The notes below the pieces were generated by a model. It was not told where the DNA came from, searched no databases, and saw nothing but the letters and a program-made list of their open reading frames with translations. The translations under genes were made by a program, and so were the position numbers. Below are positions 42,299 to 54,500 of a stretch of 64,000 nucleotides of DNA, one piece after another (position 1 is the first letter of the stretch; each line of letters opens with the position of its first letter). The DNA comes from Dichetophora obliterata (Eukaryota; Arthropoda; Insecta; Diptera; Sciomyzidae), in assembly GCA_963920525.1 (NCBI GenBank), contig OY986439.1, positions 52,602,982 through 52,666,981 on the forward strand, written 5' to 3'.

Positions 42299-45200
42299 GC
42301 TCATTTCGGCGTAGTGAAATAACTCTCAATAAAATAACTCCCAAATGAAAAAATTAAGTAACTCTCAATGAAATAACTCCCAATGAAATAACTCCCAAAA
42401 AAAATGAAATAACTCCCAATGAAAATTAAATAACTCCCAAACCAAAAATGAAATAAGTCCCAATTAAATAACTCCCAAACCAAAAATGAAATAAGTGCCA
42501 ATTATATAAATCCCAATGAAATAACTCCCAATAAAAATGAAATTAACGAAATAACTCCCAATAGAAATAAAATAACTCCCAAGAGAAATGAAAAAACTCC
42601 CAAAAAATAAAATAACTCTCAAAAAGTTTTTATACATTTTTGGGAGTTTATTCATTTTCAATAACTCCCAAAATATTGGCGAATATTTGTTTTTAAAATA
42701 ATTAAAAAATTTTTATTTATTTTTAATTGTATTTCAAAACTATTTTTGGTAGCTTTATAGGGAAAAAGTTAATGAAGTAAAAAATGGCGCTATATTTATT
42801 AACAGTTTTTCCAAACTTATTTTCAACAGTTATCAAGCAATCAATCTTTTAAAAAAAATTTCTAATTTGCCATGTACTACTAAAAATTTTTGGGAATTTC
42901 TCTTGGGAGTTATGTATTTAATTTAAGTTGTGAGTTTTTTCACATGCTACAATAAAAGTAGTTTTCGCACCATTTTTAAAAACAGTTTTTAATTTATTTA
43001 AAACTATTTCCGGTGCTTTATCAATTCTTCAGTGAAATGTAAATGAAGTTACAAAACAAATGAGGTGTTATTTCGTTGCGTAATTTTTCATAATAAAATT
43101 TTTTATAATTGCAAATGAAAGATTTTTAGAAATGCGCGATTTTTATTAATTTCTTTCATGAATTTTTTCACATTAAGCTTAAATATAATTGTAAAAACAT
43201 TAGATTTTTTTTTAGAATTATAAAAACAATTTACTTACAATGTTTATTATTTTAATCATATTTTAAAACCATTTTCTGCAGATTTATATTTTTTTTTATA
43301 ATATTTTATATAAAAAATAACGCGATTTTTATTACCAATTTTTAATTTTTTTTTATGTATTAAAACCATTTTTGGTAGCTTTATAGCGAAAAAGGCGCCG
43401 GAGGCGAAAAATCGTTTTAAAAAAAATCGCGTGATTTTTTATAAAATTTTTTATTTTTTTAATTGTGTTTCAAAACTATTTTCGGTAGCTTTATAGGGAA
43501 AATATTATTATTATTTTCAACAATTATCAATCAATAATCAATCTTTTTAAAAAAATGTCTAATTTGCCATGTACTACTAAAAAACCTGCAAGAGTATGAA
43601 CCAAATGAATTTAAAAACAGCAGCCCTGCATGCATATCGCATAAAAACTCTATTGACATAATTTTTTTCTGTCTTTTCGACGTATTTTTGTAAGCATAAC
43701 CTGCAAAATTTTTATTGAGTGGCTGCAGAGTGTTGAAACGCTTTGCCGAACAAAACCAGTTCAAGTTTTTTTGTAAATGCATTTAAATTCATGTTACATG
43801 AGCACACAGAGTTTTATAAAAAAATAAACTTATTTTTTTAAATTTTTTTTTATGTTTTTTTTATTTTGCGTTTGTTTTAAATATTATAAAAAAAATTAAA
43901 AATTGTAATAAAAAATCGCGTGATTTTATATATACATGAGCGATCATATATCATGAGCGTACACAGAGTTTTATAAAAAAACAAACTTCTTTTTTTTAAT
44001 TTTTTATGTTTTTTTATTTTGCGTGATTTTTTATAAAAGTTTTTCGCCTGCGCCACTTTTTTCCCTAGAAAGCTACCGAAAATAGTTTTAAAATATTATT
44101 AAAAAAATTAAAAATTGTTATAAAAAATCGCGTGATTTTATATATACATGAGCAATCATATACATACATGAGTACACAGAGTTTTATAAAAAAACAAACT
44201 GCTTTTTTTAATTTTTTTTTATGTTTTTTTATTTTGAGCGATTTTTTATAAAAGTTTTTCGCCTGCGCCACTCTTTCCCATAGAAAGCTACCAAAAATAG
44301 TTTTAAAATATTATTAAAAAAAGTAAAAATTGTTATAAAAAATCGAGTGATTTTATATATACATGAGCGATCATATATATACATGAGTACACAAAGTTTT
44401 ATAAAAAAACATACTTCTTTTTTGAATTTTTTTTTATGTTTTTTATTTTACGCGATTTTTTATAAAAGTTTTTCCTCTGCGCCACTTTTTTCCCTAGAAA
44501 GCTACCGAAAATAGTTTTAAAATATTATTAAAAAAATTAAAAATTGTAATAAAAAATCGCGTGATTTTATATATACATGAGCAATCATATACATGAGTAC
44601 ACAGAGTTTTATAAAAAAACAAACTTATTTTTTTAATTTTTTTTTATGTTTTTTTTATTTTGCGCGATTTTTTATACAGGTTTTTCGCCTGCGCCACTCT
44701 TTCCCATAGAAAGCTACCAAAAATAATTTTAAAATATTATTAAAAAAATTATATTATAATGCGGCGCTTTTTCACCTATAAAGCTACCGAAAATAATTTT
44801 GAAATATAATTAATCTCTCGATTTTGAATAACAATTTTTTGCCTGCGCCGCTTTGTTTCTATTAAAAATCGCGCTATTTTCTAAAACAATTTTTAATTTT
44901 TTAAAAATTTTATTTTAAAACTATTTTCGGTAGCTTTATAGGTAAAAAATAGGAGTTTTTATTTTCATTGGGAGTTATTTCATTTTGTCACTTGGAAGTT
45001 ATTTCATTGGGTGTTATTTGACAGCCCGAATAGCTCCCAACGTAAATGAAATAACTCCCAAGAGAAATGAAATAACTCCCAAGTTAAATGAAATAACTCC
45101 CAAGTAAAATGAAATAGCTCAAAACCAAATATTTTGGGACTTATTTCATTTTTTTGGGAGTTATTACATAACTGGGAGTTATTTCATTAAAAAATTGAAA

Positions 45201-45327
45201 CAACTCCCAATAAAAATGAAATAACTCCCAATTTTTTGGGAGTTACTGAAATGAAATAACTCCCAAAAATGTAGGAAGAATTTTTGGGAGTTATTTCATT
45301 GGGAGTTATTTCACTGCGACGCTCATT
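42299..45327. mobile_element. 3-kb foldback-like element with 15-bp-unit termini
   Basis: Left terminal array (42310-42670) repeats ATAACTCCCAATGAA-type units and the right array (45040-45320) carries the same unit inverted (GGGAGTTATTTCATT). Unique end sequences TAGTGAAATAACT and, inverted, CAGTGAAATAACT mark the boundaries. The interior has four tandem ~235-bp units at about 43880-44740 (AAATCGCGTGATTTTATATA, TACACAGAGTTTTATAAAAA, GCCTGCGCCAC). No transposase. The design recalls foldback (FB) elements. Confidence 0.7.
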
Positions 45328-45419
45328 TTTACCTTTTTTTGAATTATAAGCTTATACACTCCGCGCCATTTTACTAAGGCCAGGTACTGGAATTTTTTTG
45401 CAAGTTCTAACTAATTCTA

Positions 45420-46848
45420 TCTATAGTAATAAAACTCATTTTCTGTTTGTTTGTTTGTTTGGCCTTTATACAAATCTAAACGGCTCAACGGATTTTGCTC
45501 AAACTAGGTACACATATTAAGTTTATCCCAACTTAAAAAGTTACATACTTAGTTTTTGCCACGCCCTCTCTGAAATTTTTCAACTAACGGTAATTTTGTT
45601 ATTATAAAACTTTTTACTACAGGAGATTTTTGTATATTTAATTTGAAAAATTTTTTGTTATTTTGTCATCAAAAACACTCACATATCTTCAAAATTGGAA
45701 AAATTTTCAGTACAACGACTTTTTCATAAAATATCGTTACCTAAGAATGAGAAAAAAAACGACATGAAAATCAAAGTTTGGTCTTTCGATGCAAATATCT
45801 CCGCTGTCCATTAATATATTTCATTCAAATTTTTTTTTGTTCAAAAGTTCAATAAAATCACTTCACAAAAATTTGTTGAACTGTATCGTTAAGTCAGTGT
45901 ATATATGTTTTATGATTATGTCAAAAAAGGTCAAAAATATTGACTATTTACTCAAAAAATGACTCAAAAATTGTTGTTGTTGTAAAAATGAAATCAATTA
46001 AAAACAGCAAATCTGGCTACCTTTCATATGACATAGCATTTATTTGCAAAAATTCTTCCAGCTAAGCGCAAAAATTATTTTACTGTTTTTGTCATCAAAA
46101 CAACAAGATTTTGATTTTTTTCGCGAAATTTTTTTTTCCAAAATGTTGTTTTTATATTTTTTAAAAGTCTCAAAAATAATTTATGTAAAAAAATTACCCC
46201 AATATCTCTTTCCAATCAAAAATCTAAAAATCTATCTTTTCATACCAGACTATTAATAAAACTTAGTTTTGTGTTAAAATTCTCTATATTGTTTGAACGT
46301 TCCCATTTATCTATAAGAATGCAGTTGTGTGTCTAAAGTAATTACGATTATTTTAGATTATATAAAATCTTCTTTATAGTGATCTACTTATTTTTAAATT
46401 TTTTTTGTTAAAAAGTTCAATATGTTTTTTAATATTAATCTTTGTTTAGACGTTGAAATGTCCATATCTCAAGGACGCATTGAGTCCCACCATAATTTTT
46501 ATTTTGTTGAAAAGGTAATTGTGCTTGCTTTAAGATTAAGTATATATAAACCTTACTTTTAATTCTTTTTAATTTTTAAAATATGATTTTCGTACGCCTT
46601 CTTTGAATTCAATTAGCTCACCGCAAGAGATGGAACCACCAACAACAAAAATTTTCCTAAACTTTTTTGGATTAATGTTCGTTCAATTACCTTTCTAACG
46701 GTAGATAAATAAAATTAAATCAAATAAAATTAAAATAAAATTCAACATGTTTTTCATTATTTCCGATTTTAAAAAACATTTAATCGAGAAGTGTATGTTA
46801 AAATGTTTATATAAGTGATTCTCGAGTAACACCGGGTATATCAGCTAG
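45420..46848 (+). mobile_element. Non-autonomous Helitron, copy 1
   Basis: Starts TCTATAGTAATAAAACTC after an A (45419) and ends ACCGGGTATATCAGCTAG before a T (46849), the TC...CTAG ends and A/T insertion site of Helitrons. A TTTG run (TGTTTGTTTGTTTGTTTGG) follows the 5' end. 1429 bp, no Rep/helicase. A full-length relative in inverse orientation is at 50903-52370. Confidence 0.85.
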
Positions 46849-49081
46849 TTATTAATAAAATAACTTAATTTGTGGTTGGATTGTGTGCTAATAGTTCTTA
46901 GGAAAACATCTGATTCATAAACAAATATGCACCGAAGGCTACCGGTATTCCCTGAAATGTTTTCTTATTGGCTCGCAAAAAATCTTCAACTCATGTGCGC
47001 CATTAAAATGAGGCCAGTATGTGTTTTACATAGTTCTTGAAGAAGTTGCTTTTAGATTACTATTTTTTTTTTAAAACGGTATTGAATAAATTTATTTTTC
47101 AATAAAAAGGACGAGGTTAGGCTCTTTCTGCTGCTGGGAAAAAAAACTACTACCTGGGGCCTTACAACCGATAAAACCGTCACTGCTACTGCCCTCTGCC
47201 ATCCATCCATCGCCTTGTTTGTTTGTTTGTTTATTTTTCTGTCCTGCTCTATGTCTGTCCTGTTGTCTGTTTGTTGGCACTGTATACCGCACACACTAAC
47301 TTTTTTTTGTGTTGTTATTGTGATGTTTGTCAGTAGAGTTTTACCTCCACTGTACCCGGTCTTACAAAAAAAAAAAACAAACCCATCATCATTTTCCCGT
47401 CAACTGTTTTGTTATCGTCGTCGTCGTCGTCGTCGTCGTCATCGTCCTTATGGATCCGGTGTATATTTCTTCTATTCTATTCTATTCCATAGAAAATTGT
47501 TTGAGTATCGTTGTTTAGCAGAGTTTCTTGGTTGTATTGTCGTGCAACGTCTGACTGCCTGTTGAAACTATCTATGCTCTAGCAGTTCCTGCTCTTGTCG
47601 TCGTTCTAACCCTAGATTTTCTTAGTTTCCTTGAACGTTTTCCTAACCCCCAGACAGTACTGACTTGCCGTAAGTTCCTTGGTTCCACGGTCTTTTGTCC
47701 TTTTCTAGGAACCCTTCTCTCTGCTTATGCCAGTCTGTGCAACTAACTGTCTGTCTCTAAGTCTGTCATTCTTTCCGTCTGTCTGTTTGTATATTTATTT
47801 GACTCTGTCAGGTCTGTGAAGCGCACATAATTTAATATATTTTAGCTGAAAAGCGTTGCGAAACGAAGTTGAGTTCTATTTTGTTGGCTTTTTGTTTTTA
47901 CATTGAATCCCCCTTTACACCCACCCCCGTCTTTCACTTAACACCCATACAACCCATATCATGGTCTTGACTTCACCAACTCTTTCCACTCTTCTGGGAT
48001 TTCTGTTGATTTTTAAGAAAATTCAAGTTTTATTGCTGACTTGGTTGCATTTTGTAGAGTTCTCTTGTGTCCATTCGTTCTTCCGTTGGTTCGTCGTTTG
48101 CCCTGTACCGTTTGGTCGGTCGGTCGTCCTTTTGTTCATTCATGAATTCATTTTACGATGAGGTCAAATGGAAAAGTGCATGTCTGCGCGTATTTAAGTT
48201 TTTTATTTGTTAGAAAGTAAGAAAGTGAAGCAGCACCCGGCTGGTAGCACTACCAACACTGGCACCAGTATCGTCACTAAACGATAACAACAGCAAGTTT
48301 TAAAGCAATTTCATAAAATAGAATGCATTACATACATATGCTTCAAGAAATATACACACTATACACACTCTTAGGCAGCTCTTATAGCAAGATTTACTCG
48401 GAAGTTTTAATAAAATTAACCTAAATTAGTATTAAGCGTCAAGTCAATCATAAGTTAGGTTAAAGTTTAAAAATTTCAGGAAATTTTTATGCAATTGTTT
48501 GTAGACAGAATGTGCTTGAGTATTAGAAAAAGCAGATTCTTCGACAAGAAGCCTAAAAGCGGAATACTAACAATAAGCAGCATGTCCATCAAACAACTGG
48601 ACTCTAAGGATTTAACTCAGCTAGTCTCAGAAATTCTTGAGACATGTTGAACTTTGCATTTCACTCACTACAAAGAGAAAAGAAATAAAACATAACACTT
48701 TTAATTTTGTTGTTTACGCCTGAATAAAATACTCCCATCAAAATCTAGTAATAAATCGAATGAATATAAGAAAATAAAGGATGCAAATTGAATTTTTATG
48801 CATGACGTCTTTGTAGAAAAAATCGAAAAAAAGATTATTGATGTTTAGAAGAAAAACGAATACAAGAAAGGTATCAAAGGGAATTTAGTCAAGCGTCGAA
48901 AGAATGTTGATGATATCAAAAAAGCTTGCTCTATATGAAAGCTCAAAATTTGTATCTTTATGACGAAGACTGTAGTCGTCAATATAATGGAAGTGTGATG
49001 AATGTCGAATGATGGATAGCTTTGAGATAAAAGACACACGAAGGAAAATGTTGAACGAAACCTTATATTTTAAAAATACAG
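46849..49081. other. No gene; simple repeats
   Basis: Contains a TCGTCGTCGTCGTCGTCGTC run at 47417-47440, a short TTTGTTTGTTTGTTTAT run near 47216 and CTGTCTGT-rich sequence at 47750-47790. Open frames of 60-116 codons overlap these repeats and carry no domain. Confidence 0.5.
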
Positions 49082-49315
49082 TAGTGGTATTCACGGGTTG
49101 ATGCGAAACGCAGTTGCGACGATGCGAAAATGCAAGATTGCGAATTTACGCATCACTCCAACAACAAACACATTAGAAGAAATTTGACAACTCTTATTGA
49201 ATTACGCACTGCCCAAACCTATTGCGAGAACCAGGGGCGCAATCAGAAATATTTTTTGGGGAAGGTTTTATAAAATTTCGGGCTTATATATAAAAGAAAA
49301 ATTAAGTAACTATAG

Positions 49316-49440
49316 CGACTTTGGTGTAGTGGTAAGAGAGTCGGATTGTTGCACTAATGAATGGTTCTTGATTCGAACCTCAGCCAGGGCAAGGAACATA
49401 TTAATTTCCAACTTCTTCACCTAACAGCAACAAATTTGGA
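49316..49440 (+). repeat. tRNA-like SINE head, family C
   Basis: TTTGGTGTAGTGGTAAGAGA (A-box region) and GGTTCTTGATTCGAACCTC (B-box region) spaced as in a tRNA, followed by AAGGAACATATTAATTTCC. No cloverleaf acceptor stem is apparent, so it is a SINE head rather than a tRNA gene. No second copy is seen in the window. Confidence 0.5.
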
Positions 49441-49577
49441 AGTAAAGCTTATGAAAGCATGGTAAAGTTAACAAACAAAGAATTCTATCACAATGGTGTC
49501 ATACATAAAGATAATTCAGGTTAAGTGTTTATTAATAATGTTTTATTAGTATTAAAAAAATAACAACAACACAAGCC

Positions 49578-50600
49578 AAATCTATATTTTTAAATTCAGT
49601 TTGCGCTTACTTTCAGCGAGTTTATCTAAAATATTATCCACTGATGGTGTCATATCTCTGTAAAGATGAAGTAATGTGAGACCATTTAATCTATCTTGTA
49701 GCATCATGCTTCTTAAATACGTTTTGAGTTGGCGAAGTACTGAAAACTTTCGTTCGTTTTCACATGAAATGACTGAAAGAGTTGCAAGGATTTGTAGTAA
49801 ATTAAATTATTAGAGAATAATCTTTATTGCACTGTTCTATGGCTTGAAACACTGAATTTTTCCCATCGCTATTTTTTTTATTACGTAGTTTAAACCAAAC
49901 ATTCAACTCCATTTTCATTTCAATCATCAAAATCTCCTTCTAAGTCATCTTGATAAAATCGAATTAGTTTTTCAAAAGCTCCTAAAGTGTCATTATCTAG
50001 CGATTTCATGTCGTCAGGAAAAAGTGTTTGCAATCCAACAAGAATGTCTCTATGTTTTAAAAATCTATCACTTACACAGTAAAAAATATGAGCATACATT
50101 TTATACTATTTGGTATACATATAAGTCCAAACCAAAAATGTTTTAAAATTTATACCATCAAATCTTATAAAGTTTTCCAGACCATTTTTCTCGTCAGACC
50201 AATCGAAACCACTATATTTTTAAATTTCCCAATTTTGGTGCATTTTTTACTTTCGAGCCAGTATATATTTTGATTTACACATGATATCCATATAAAATTT
50301 TTAAATTTTATTTGTTCTATTATTCTTATAATATTGAATGGTATAAAATTTATAAATTATTCGGAATATAAAAAGTTTATACCACAAAAATGTTATAAAA
50401 AAGATAAAATTTACCTCAAATTTTTTACTGTGTAGGCTCGAGATAGATGCATCCAAGAAAGATATGTAAAACGAGATCCTAAAATAAGATTCAACGCTTT
50501 GTGCGTCAGTGTAGAAAGATGCAACTCATGGTCTCGTTAAAATGAAGCCATTGGTTTCTGCTTGTTTTGCAGCATTCACATATAATTTAGCAATTCTATT
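49578..50600 (-). pseudogene. hAT (ZMYM-type) transposase C-terminal region
   Basis: At the 49578 end the frame reads ISCENERKFSVLRQLKTYLR, SMMLQDRLNGLTLLHLYRD and SVDNILDKLAESKRKLNLKI then stop: the hAT dimerisation domain, complete to its terminus. Upstream pieces at about 49900-50070 read RFLKHRDILVGLQTLFPDD and FEKLIRFYQDDLEGDFDD. A TA-flanked MITE (50075-50432) separates these from a further piece (LNLILGSRFTYLSWM) at about 50440-50520. Stops between segments make it inactive. Confidence 0.75.
50075..50432. mobile_element. 358-bp TA-flanked MITE in the hAT gene
   Basis: CACAGTAAAAAAT at the left and the inverted ATTTTTTACTGTG at the right, with TA on both sides (50073-50074, 50433-50434). 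The interior is AT-rich with TATACCA/TGGTATA words. Non-coding; fits Tc1/mariner-mobilised MITEs. Confidence 0.8.
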
Positions 50601-50902
50601 TCAGCACTATCCCTTAAATTTTTTATTTCTTGCTAACTTATATTAGCTAAATCGACTGAATAACCAATGAATAACTAAACTGATAACGAATAACTGAATG
50701 AACTAAACCATATGAATATCAAATACTTGGTTAATACAATGAAAAAAGATATTCTGTTTTTTGTGAGGCAGAATTCAGTAAATTGCCTTGGTTTGAGATC
50801 CTCATCTCTGGTATAAAACTTTTTTCAATTGAATTAATATCTTTTTTTAGCCGTCACTTTTGTATTAGCGTTTTTTTCGAATGCGTTTGTGTGTTGTTTT
50901 TT

Positions 50903-52370
50903 TTAACTGATATACCCGGTGTTACTCGAGAGTCATTTATATAAACATTTTAACATACACTTCGGGATTAAATGTTTTTTAAATTATGGAATAATGAAAA
51001 ATATGTTGAATTTTATTTGTAAGCTAGCGTTAGAAAGGTGATTGAACGAACATTAATCCAAAAAAGTTTTGAAAAATTTTTGTTGTTGGTGTTTCCATCT
51101 CTTGCCGTGAGCTAATTGAATTCAAAGAAGGGGCACGAAAAACATATTTTAAAAATAAAAAATTATTTTTATATTTACTCAATCTTAAAGCAAGCAAAAT
51201 AACCTGTTCAACAAAATAAAAACTATGGTGGGACTCAATGCGTCCTTGAGATATGGACATTTTAATATCTAAACAAAGATTTATATTGAAAAATAGATTG
51301 AATTTTTTAACAAAAAAAATTTTAATGAAATATATTAAAAACAGCGGAGTTATTGGCATTAAAAGTAAAAACTTTGATTTTCATATAATTTTTTCTTATT
51401 ATTAGCTATCAATGTTATATGAAAAATTCGTTGTACTAAAAATAATTGTACCAAAATTTATACGCTCAAACTATATAGAGAATTTTAAAACAAAACTCAG
51501 TTTTATTAATATCTGCTATGAAAAAATAGATTTTTACCCATAACTTTTGATTGGAAAGAGATATTGGGGTAATTTTTTCACATAAATTATTTTTGGGACT
51601 TGACTTTTTTGTAAAAAATATAAAAACAACATTTTGGAAAAAATAAATTTCGCGAAAAAAATCAAAGGGGGTACCCTTGTTGTTTTGATGACAAAAACAG
51701 TAAAATAATTTTTGCGCTAGGCTGGAAGAATTTTCGCAAAGAAATGCTATGTCATATGAAAGGTAGCCAGATGTGCAATTTTTAATTGATTTCATTTTTA
51801 CAACAACAACAATTTTTAAGTCATTTTTTGAGTAAAAAGTCAATATTTTAGACCATTTTTGACATAATCATAAAACATGTATACACTGACTTAACGGAAC
51901 AGTTCAACCTATTTTTGTGAAGTGATTTTATTGAACTTTTAAATAAAAAAAAATTTGAATGAAATATGTTAATGGACAGCGGAGATATTTGCATCGAAAG
52001 CCCAAACTTTGATTTTCATGTCGTTTTTTTCTCATTCTTAGGTAACGATGTTTTATGAAAAAGTCGTTGTACTGAAAATTTCTCCAATTTTGAAGATATG
52101 TCAGTGTTTTTGATGTCAAAATAACAAAAAAATTTTAAGATTAAATACACAAAAATCTCCGATGGTAATAAGTTTTATAATAACAAAATTACTGTTAGTT
52201 GAAAAATTTCAGAGGGGGCGTGGCAAAAACTAAGTATGTAAAATTTTAAGTTAAGATGCATTTAATATGTATATATAGTTTGAGCAAAATCCGTTGAGCC
52301 GTTTAGATTTGTATAAGGGCCAAACAAACAAACAAACAAACAAACAGAAAATGAGTTTTATTACTATAGA
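50903..52370 (-). mobile_element. Non-autonomous Helitron, copy 2 (opposite orientation)
   Basis: Read on the minus strand it begins TCTATAGTAATAAAACTC after an A and ends ACACCGGGTATATCAG, followed by TTAA where copy 1 has CTAG. Internal blocks shared with copy 1 include GTTTGTTTGTTTGTTTGG, GCCACGCCC and TCCAAAATGTTGTTTTTATA. 1468 bp. The altered end could be mutation or a different 3' boundary. Confidence 0.8.
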
Positions 52371-53089
52371 TTGTGAAAGTGTAATGAAATGTACTTGTGT
52401 AAAGATTAACGTATGTTCTTTAAAAAAACCATAAAATTATCAAACCCATGAAATTGCGAAAAAGCTTCGCTTCTCTCGTGTGCCTAACAACGCACCTGTG
52501 TTTTTTTATTTTATCCTATTTTCTTTATGGCGCAGTACAATAATTTGGGAGGGGTTAAAACCCCAAAACACCCCCTTTGGTACGCCACTGGCTAGAACGC
52601 ACAAGCAGTGATGCTAAATAGCTGATTCATGTTTTGGTTGTTACCAAACATAGTTGCCAACTAGGCAAAACTTTAAAAAGCTTAAGTTTGTACGTTGATT
52701 CTAAAAGCTTTTTGGGATTTTGAAATGAGGTGGCTATATATTTATTGTTCATTTCATATAAAATTTTTATTGCATAATTAAGTTGCAATATTGATGTTCA
52801 CGCGTTGGTACGCAAAATTTCTTGCATTTTCACACTCTTGCAATTCGCAACAACCCATGAATACCCCTATTATATTACAAAAATACTATAAAATAAATTT
52901 TTGTCCAACTTTCGAATTCGAATGAAAGACATGATTCATAAAACAGAGATATGGCATCATGTTCTCAATAGGTTAAGGCAGGTTTTCTGGATTGAAAAAG
53001 AGAAGGTTTTTAACCATTTATTTTGTAGCCATTTTATTTTATATCAAAGTCGGGTTTATTCTTAAAAATTATTAAGTTTTTTAGCAATA

Positions 53090-53410
53090 CAATACAATAC
53101 TAGTTGAGCCTCAGTTATTTATCATCATAGAAAAAGGCTCACAAGAAAATCGTGTTGTCGTAATTGGCTTGCAAAAATGCGGCTACAAGAAATGGGAAAT
53201 TTTCCGAATGCTGCAGTCTCGCTAGCTGTCACACCAATTTTTTGTGTACCGTACCGTGAAATTATGCGAAGATACTGGCATGTATGTAATCGACCGTCAG
53301 AAATCCGGCCGTCCACGCATTTTGAGAACGCCACAATCCATCAAAATCGTGCGTAATCGAATTCGCCGTAATCCGAAAAATTGATTAGAAAATTGCTAGC
53401 GAAAATTGAC
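53090..53410 (+). pseudogene. Tc1/mariner-type transposase N-terminus
   Basis: Frames read ENRVVVIGLQKCGYKKWEIF, then KSGRPRILRTPQSIKIVRNR and IRRNPKN: a helix-turn-helix followed by the GRPR hook and second DNA-binding region of a Tc1/mariner transposase. The catalytic domain is absent. Confidence 0.6.
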
Positions 53411-53610
53411 AGAACCATACAAGTTAGACGGAAAAAATTATTTCATGATTTTAAACGATAGATTTTATGATTTTAAACGGGATGCAAAGCAAGCAAAACT
53501 ACGTGATCCAATAAGAGATCCCTTTTTGAATTGGATTGTTTTGACAGCTGTTATGTGTCAAATGGTTTGTTCATATAACGTTTGTGTTCATTATTCAATA
53601 CAACTCAATC

Positions 53611-53800
53611 ATGAATAGACTTACTCCTGAACAACGTTTATTAATTGTGGAAACTTACTACCAAAATCGGTTATCAGCTAGAGAATGTTTTAGAGTTCTT
53701 CAACATCATTTTGGTCATTATGAGCGTTCAAACCATCACCATATTTCGAACCAATTTGACACTATTGAACATTCATCATTCAACCAGAGTGCATAGAGTC
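53611..53800 (+). pseudogene. Second transposase N-terminus (DUF4817-like helix-turn-helix)
   Basis: MNRLTPEQRLLIVETYYQN then ARECFRVLQHHFGHY and ISNQFDTIE. This opening is common to insect mariner-related (maT-like) transposases, where the rest is HTH plus DDE. It ends after ~55 codons at a junction with RTE-type sequence. Confidence 0.55.
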
Positions 53801-53839
53801 TGTAACTGGTACTGCATCTGGGATTCCCATAAAAAACGA

Positions 53840-54500
53840 GGCATCTCCCCGATCGATAACATTGGCCAAAGTACGCTCAAAGTCAGTGCAGCACTCTCCA
53901 GATAGAAAGAGAGTCAAGTCGAATGGGTCTGGCAGAGAATGCAGATAAGACGAAATAATTGGTGTCAACAAACAAACAGACCCAGCGTCTTGGAACCCAC
54001 GTTACAGTTGACAATACCTCCTTCGAGGTTGTGAAGACTTCGTCTATCTGGGATCCAGCATAAACTCAACCAACGACATCAGCATTGAGATTAAACAAAG
54101 AATAACTCTTGCCAACAGGTGTTACTTTGGGCTCAGCAGGCACTTGAGAAGCAGAACTCTCTCTCGACGAACTAGTACCGAATACGGTGGAATGATGAAC
54201 TGATGATGAGCTCTATGAGCTGTACGCTTAAAAAACCATTAAAATCGAGCGGCTTGGCTGGCTAGGTCATGTTCAGCGCATGAAAGACGATGCTCCAGTG
54301 AAGAAAATATTCGATTCGGTACCCAGCGGCGGTCAACGCAGAAGAGGACGACCACATCTTCGTTGGAAAGACCAAGTAGAGGACAACCTGATGAAGCTTG
54401 GAATTTCCAACTGGTGCCAGCAAGCGAAAGACAGAAATGGCTGGCGCAAATTCTTAGATGTGGTCAAGATCGACATACGGTTGTGCCTTTTCTCAACTCA
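53840..54500 (+). mobile_element. RTE-type LINE 3' fragment
   Basis: FEVVKDFVYLGSSINSTNDI, then SIEIKQRITLANRCYFGLSR and, after a break, IERLGWLGHVQRMKDDAPVK, GGQRRRGRPHLRWKDQVEDN and LGISNWCQQAKDRNGWRKF. This ordered set (YLGS..., RITLA, GHV.RM, RRRGRP..RW) is the C-terminal region of RTE-type LINEs. 5'-truncated and deleted between the two halves. Confidence 0.7.

Larger units (their letters stand above)
49232..52590 (-). mobile_element. hAT transposon, ZMYM-type, with nested inserts
   Basis: Ends CAGGGGCGCAATC (49232-) and the inverted CAGTGGCGTACC (ending 52590). The 8-bp flanks GCGAGAAC (49224-49231) and GCTAGAAC (52591-52598) match at seven positions. Ends, duplication and the transposase fragment inside all agree with hAT. 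It contains a tRNA-like SINE head, a 358-bp MITE and a Helitron, which account for much of its length. Confidence 0.8.
49082..52869. mobile_element. TA-flanked TIR element split by a hAT transposon
   Basis: Left TAGTGGTATTCACGGGTTG (49082-) and inverted right TAGGGGTATTCATGGGTTG (ending 52869), continuing with GCGAA and GAAAATGCAAGA on both sides. With TA as the target, the element proper is about 49084-52867. Apart from the hAT insert it holds only ~150 bp on the left and ~280 bp on the right. Related at its ends to the 13401-13833 MITE. Confidence 0.65.

Noticed and set aside
42310..42670. Regular short repeats resembling a CRISPR array
   Set aside because: Units are only ~15 bp without unique spacers, mirrored at 45040-45320, in eukaryotic DNA; they are the arms of a foldback-like element.
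46044..46256. Open frames in the Helitron copies (also 51466-51843, minus)
   Set aside because: Both come from the same internal Helitron segment and are interrupted differently in the two copies; no Rep or helicase motif.
47215..47565. A 116-codon plus-strand open frame
   Set aside because: It runs through TTTG and TCG simple repeats and has no domain.
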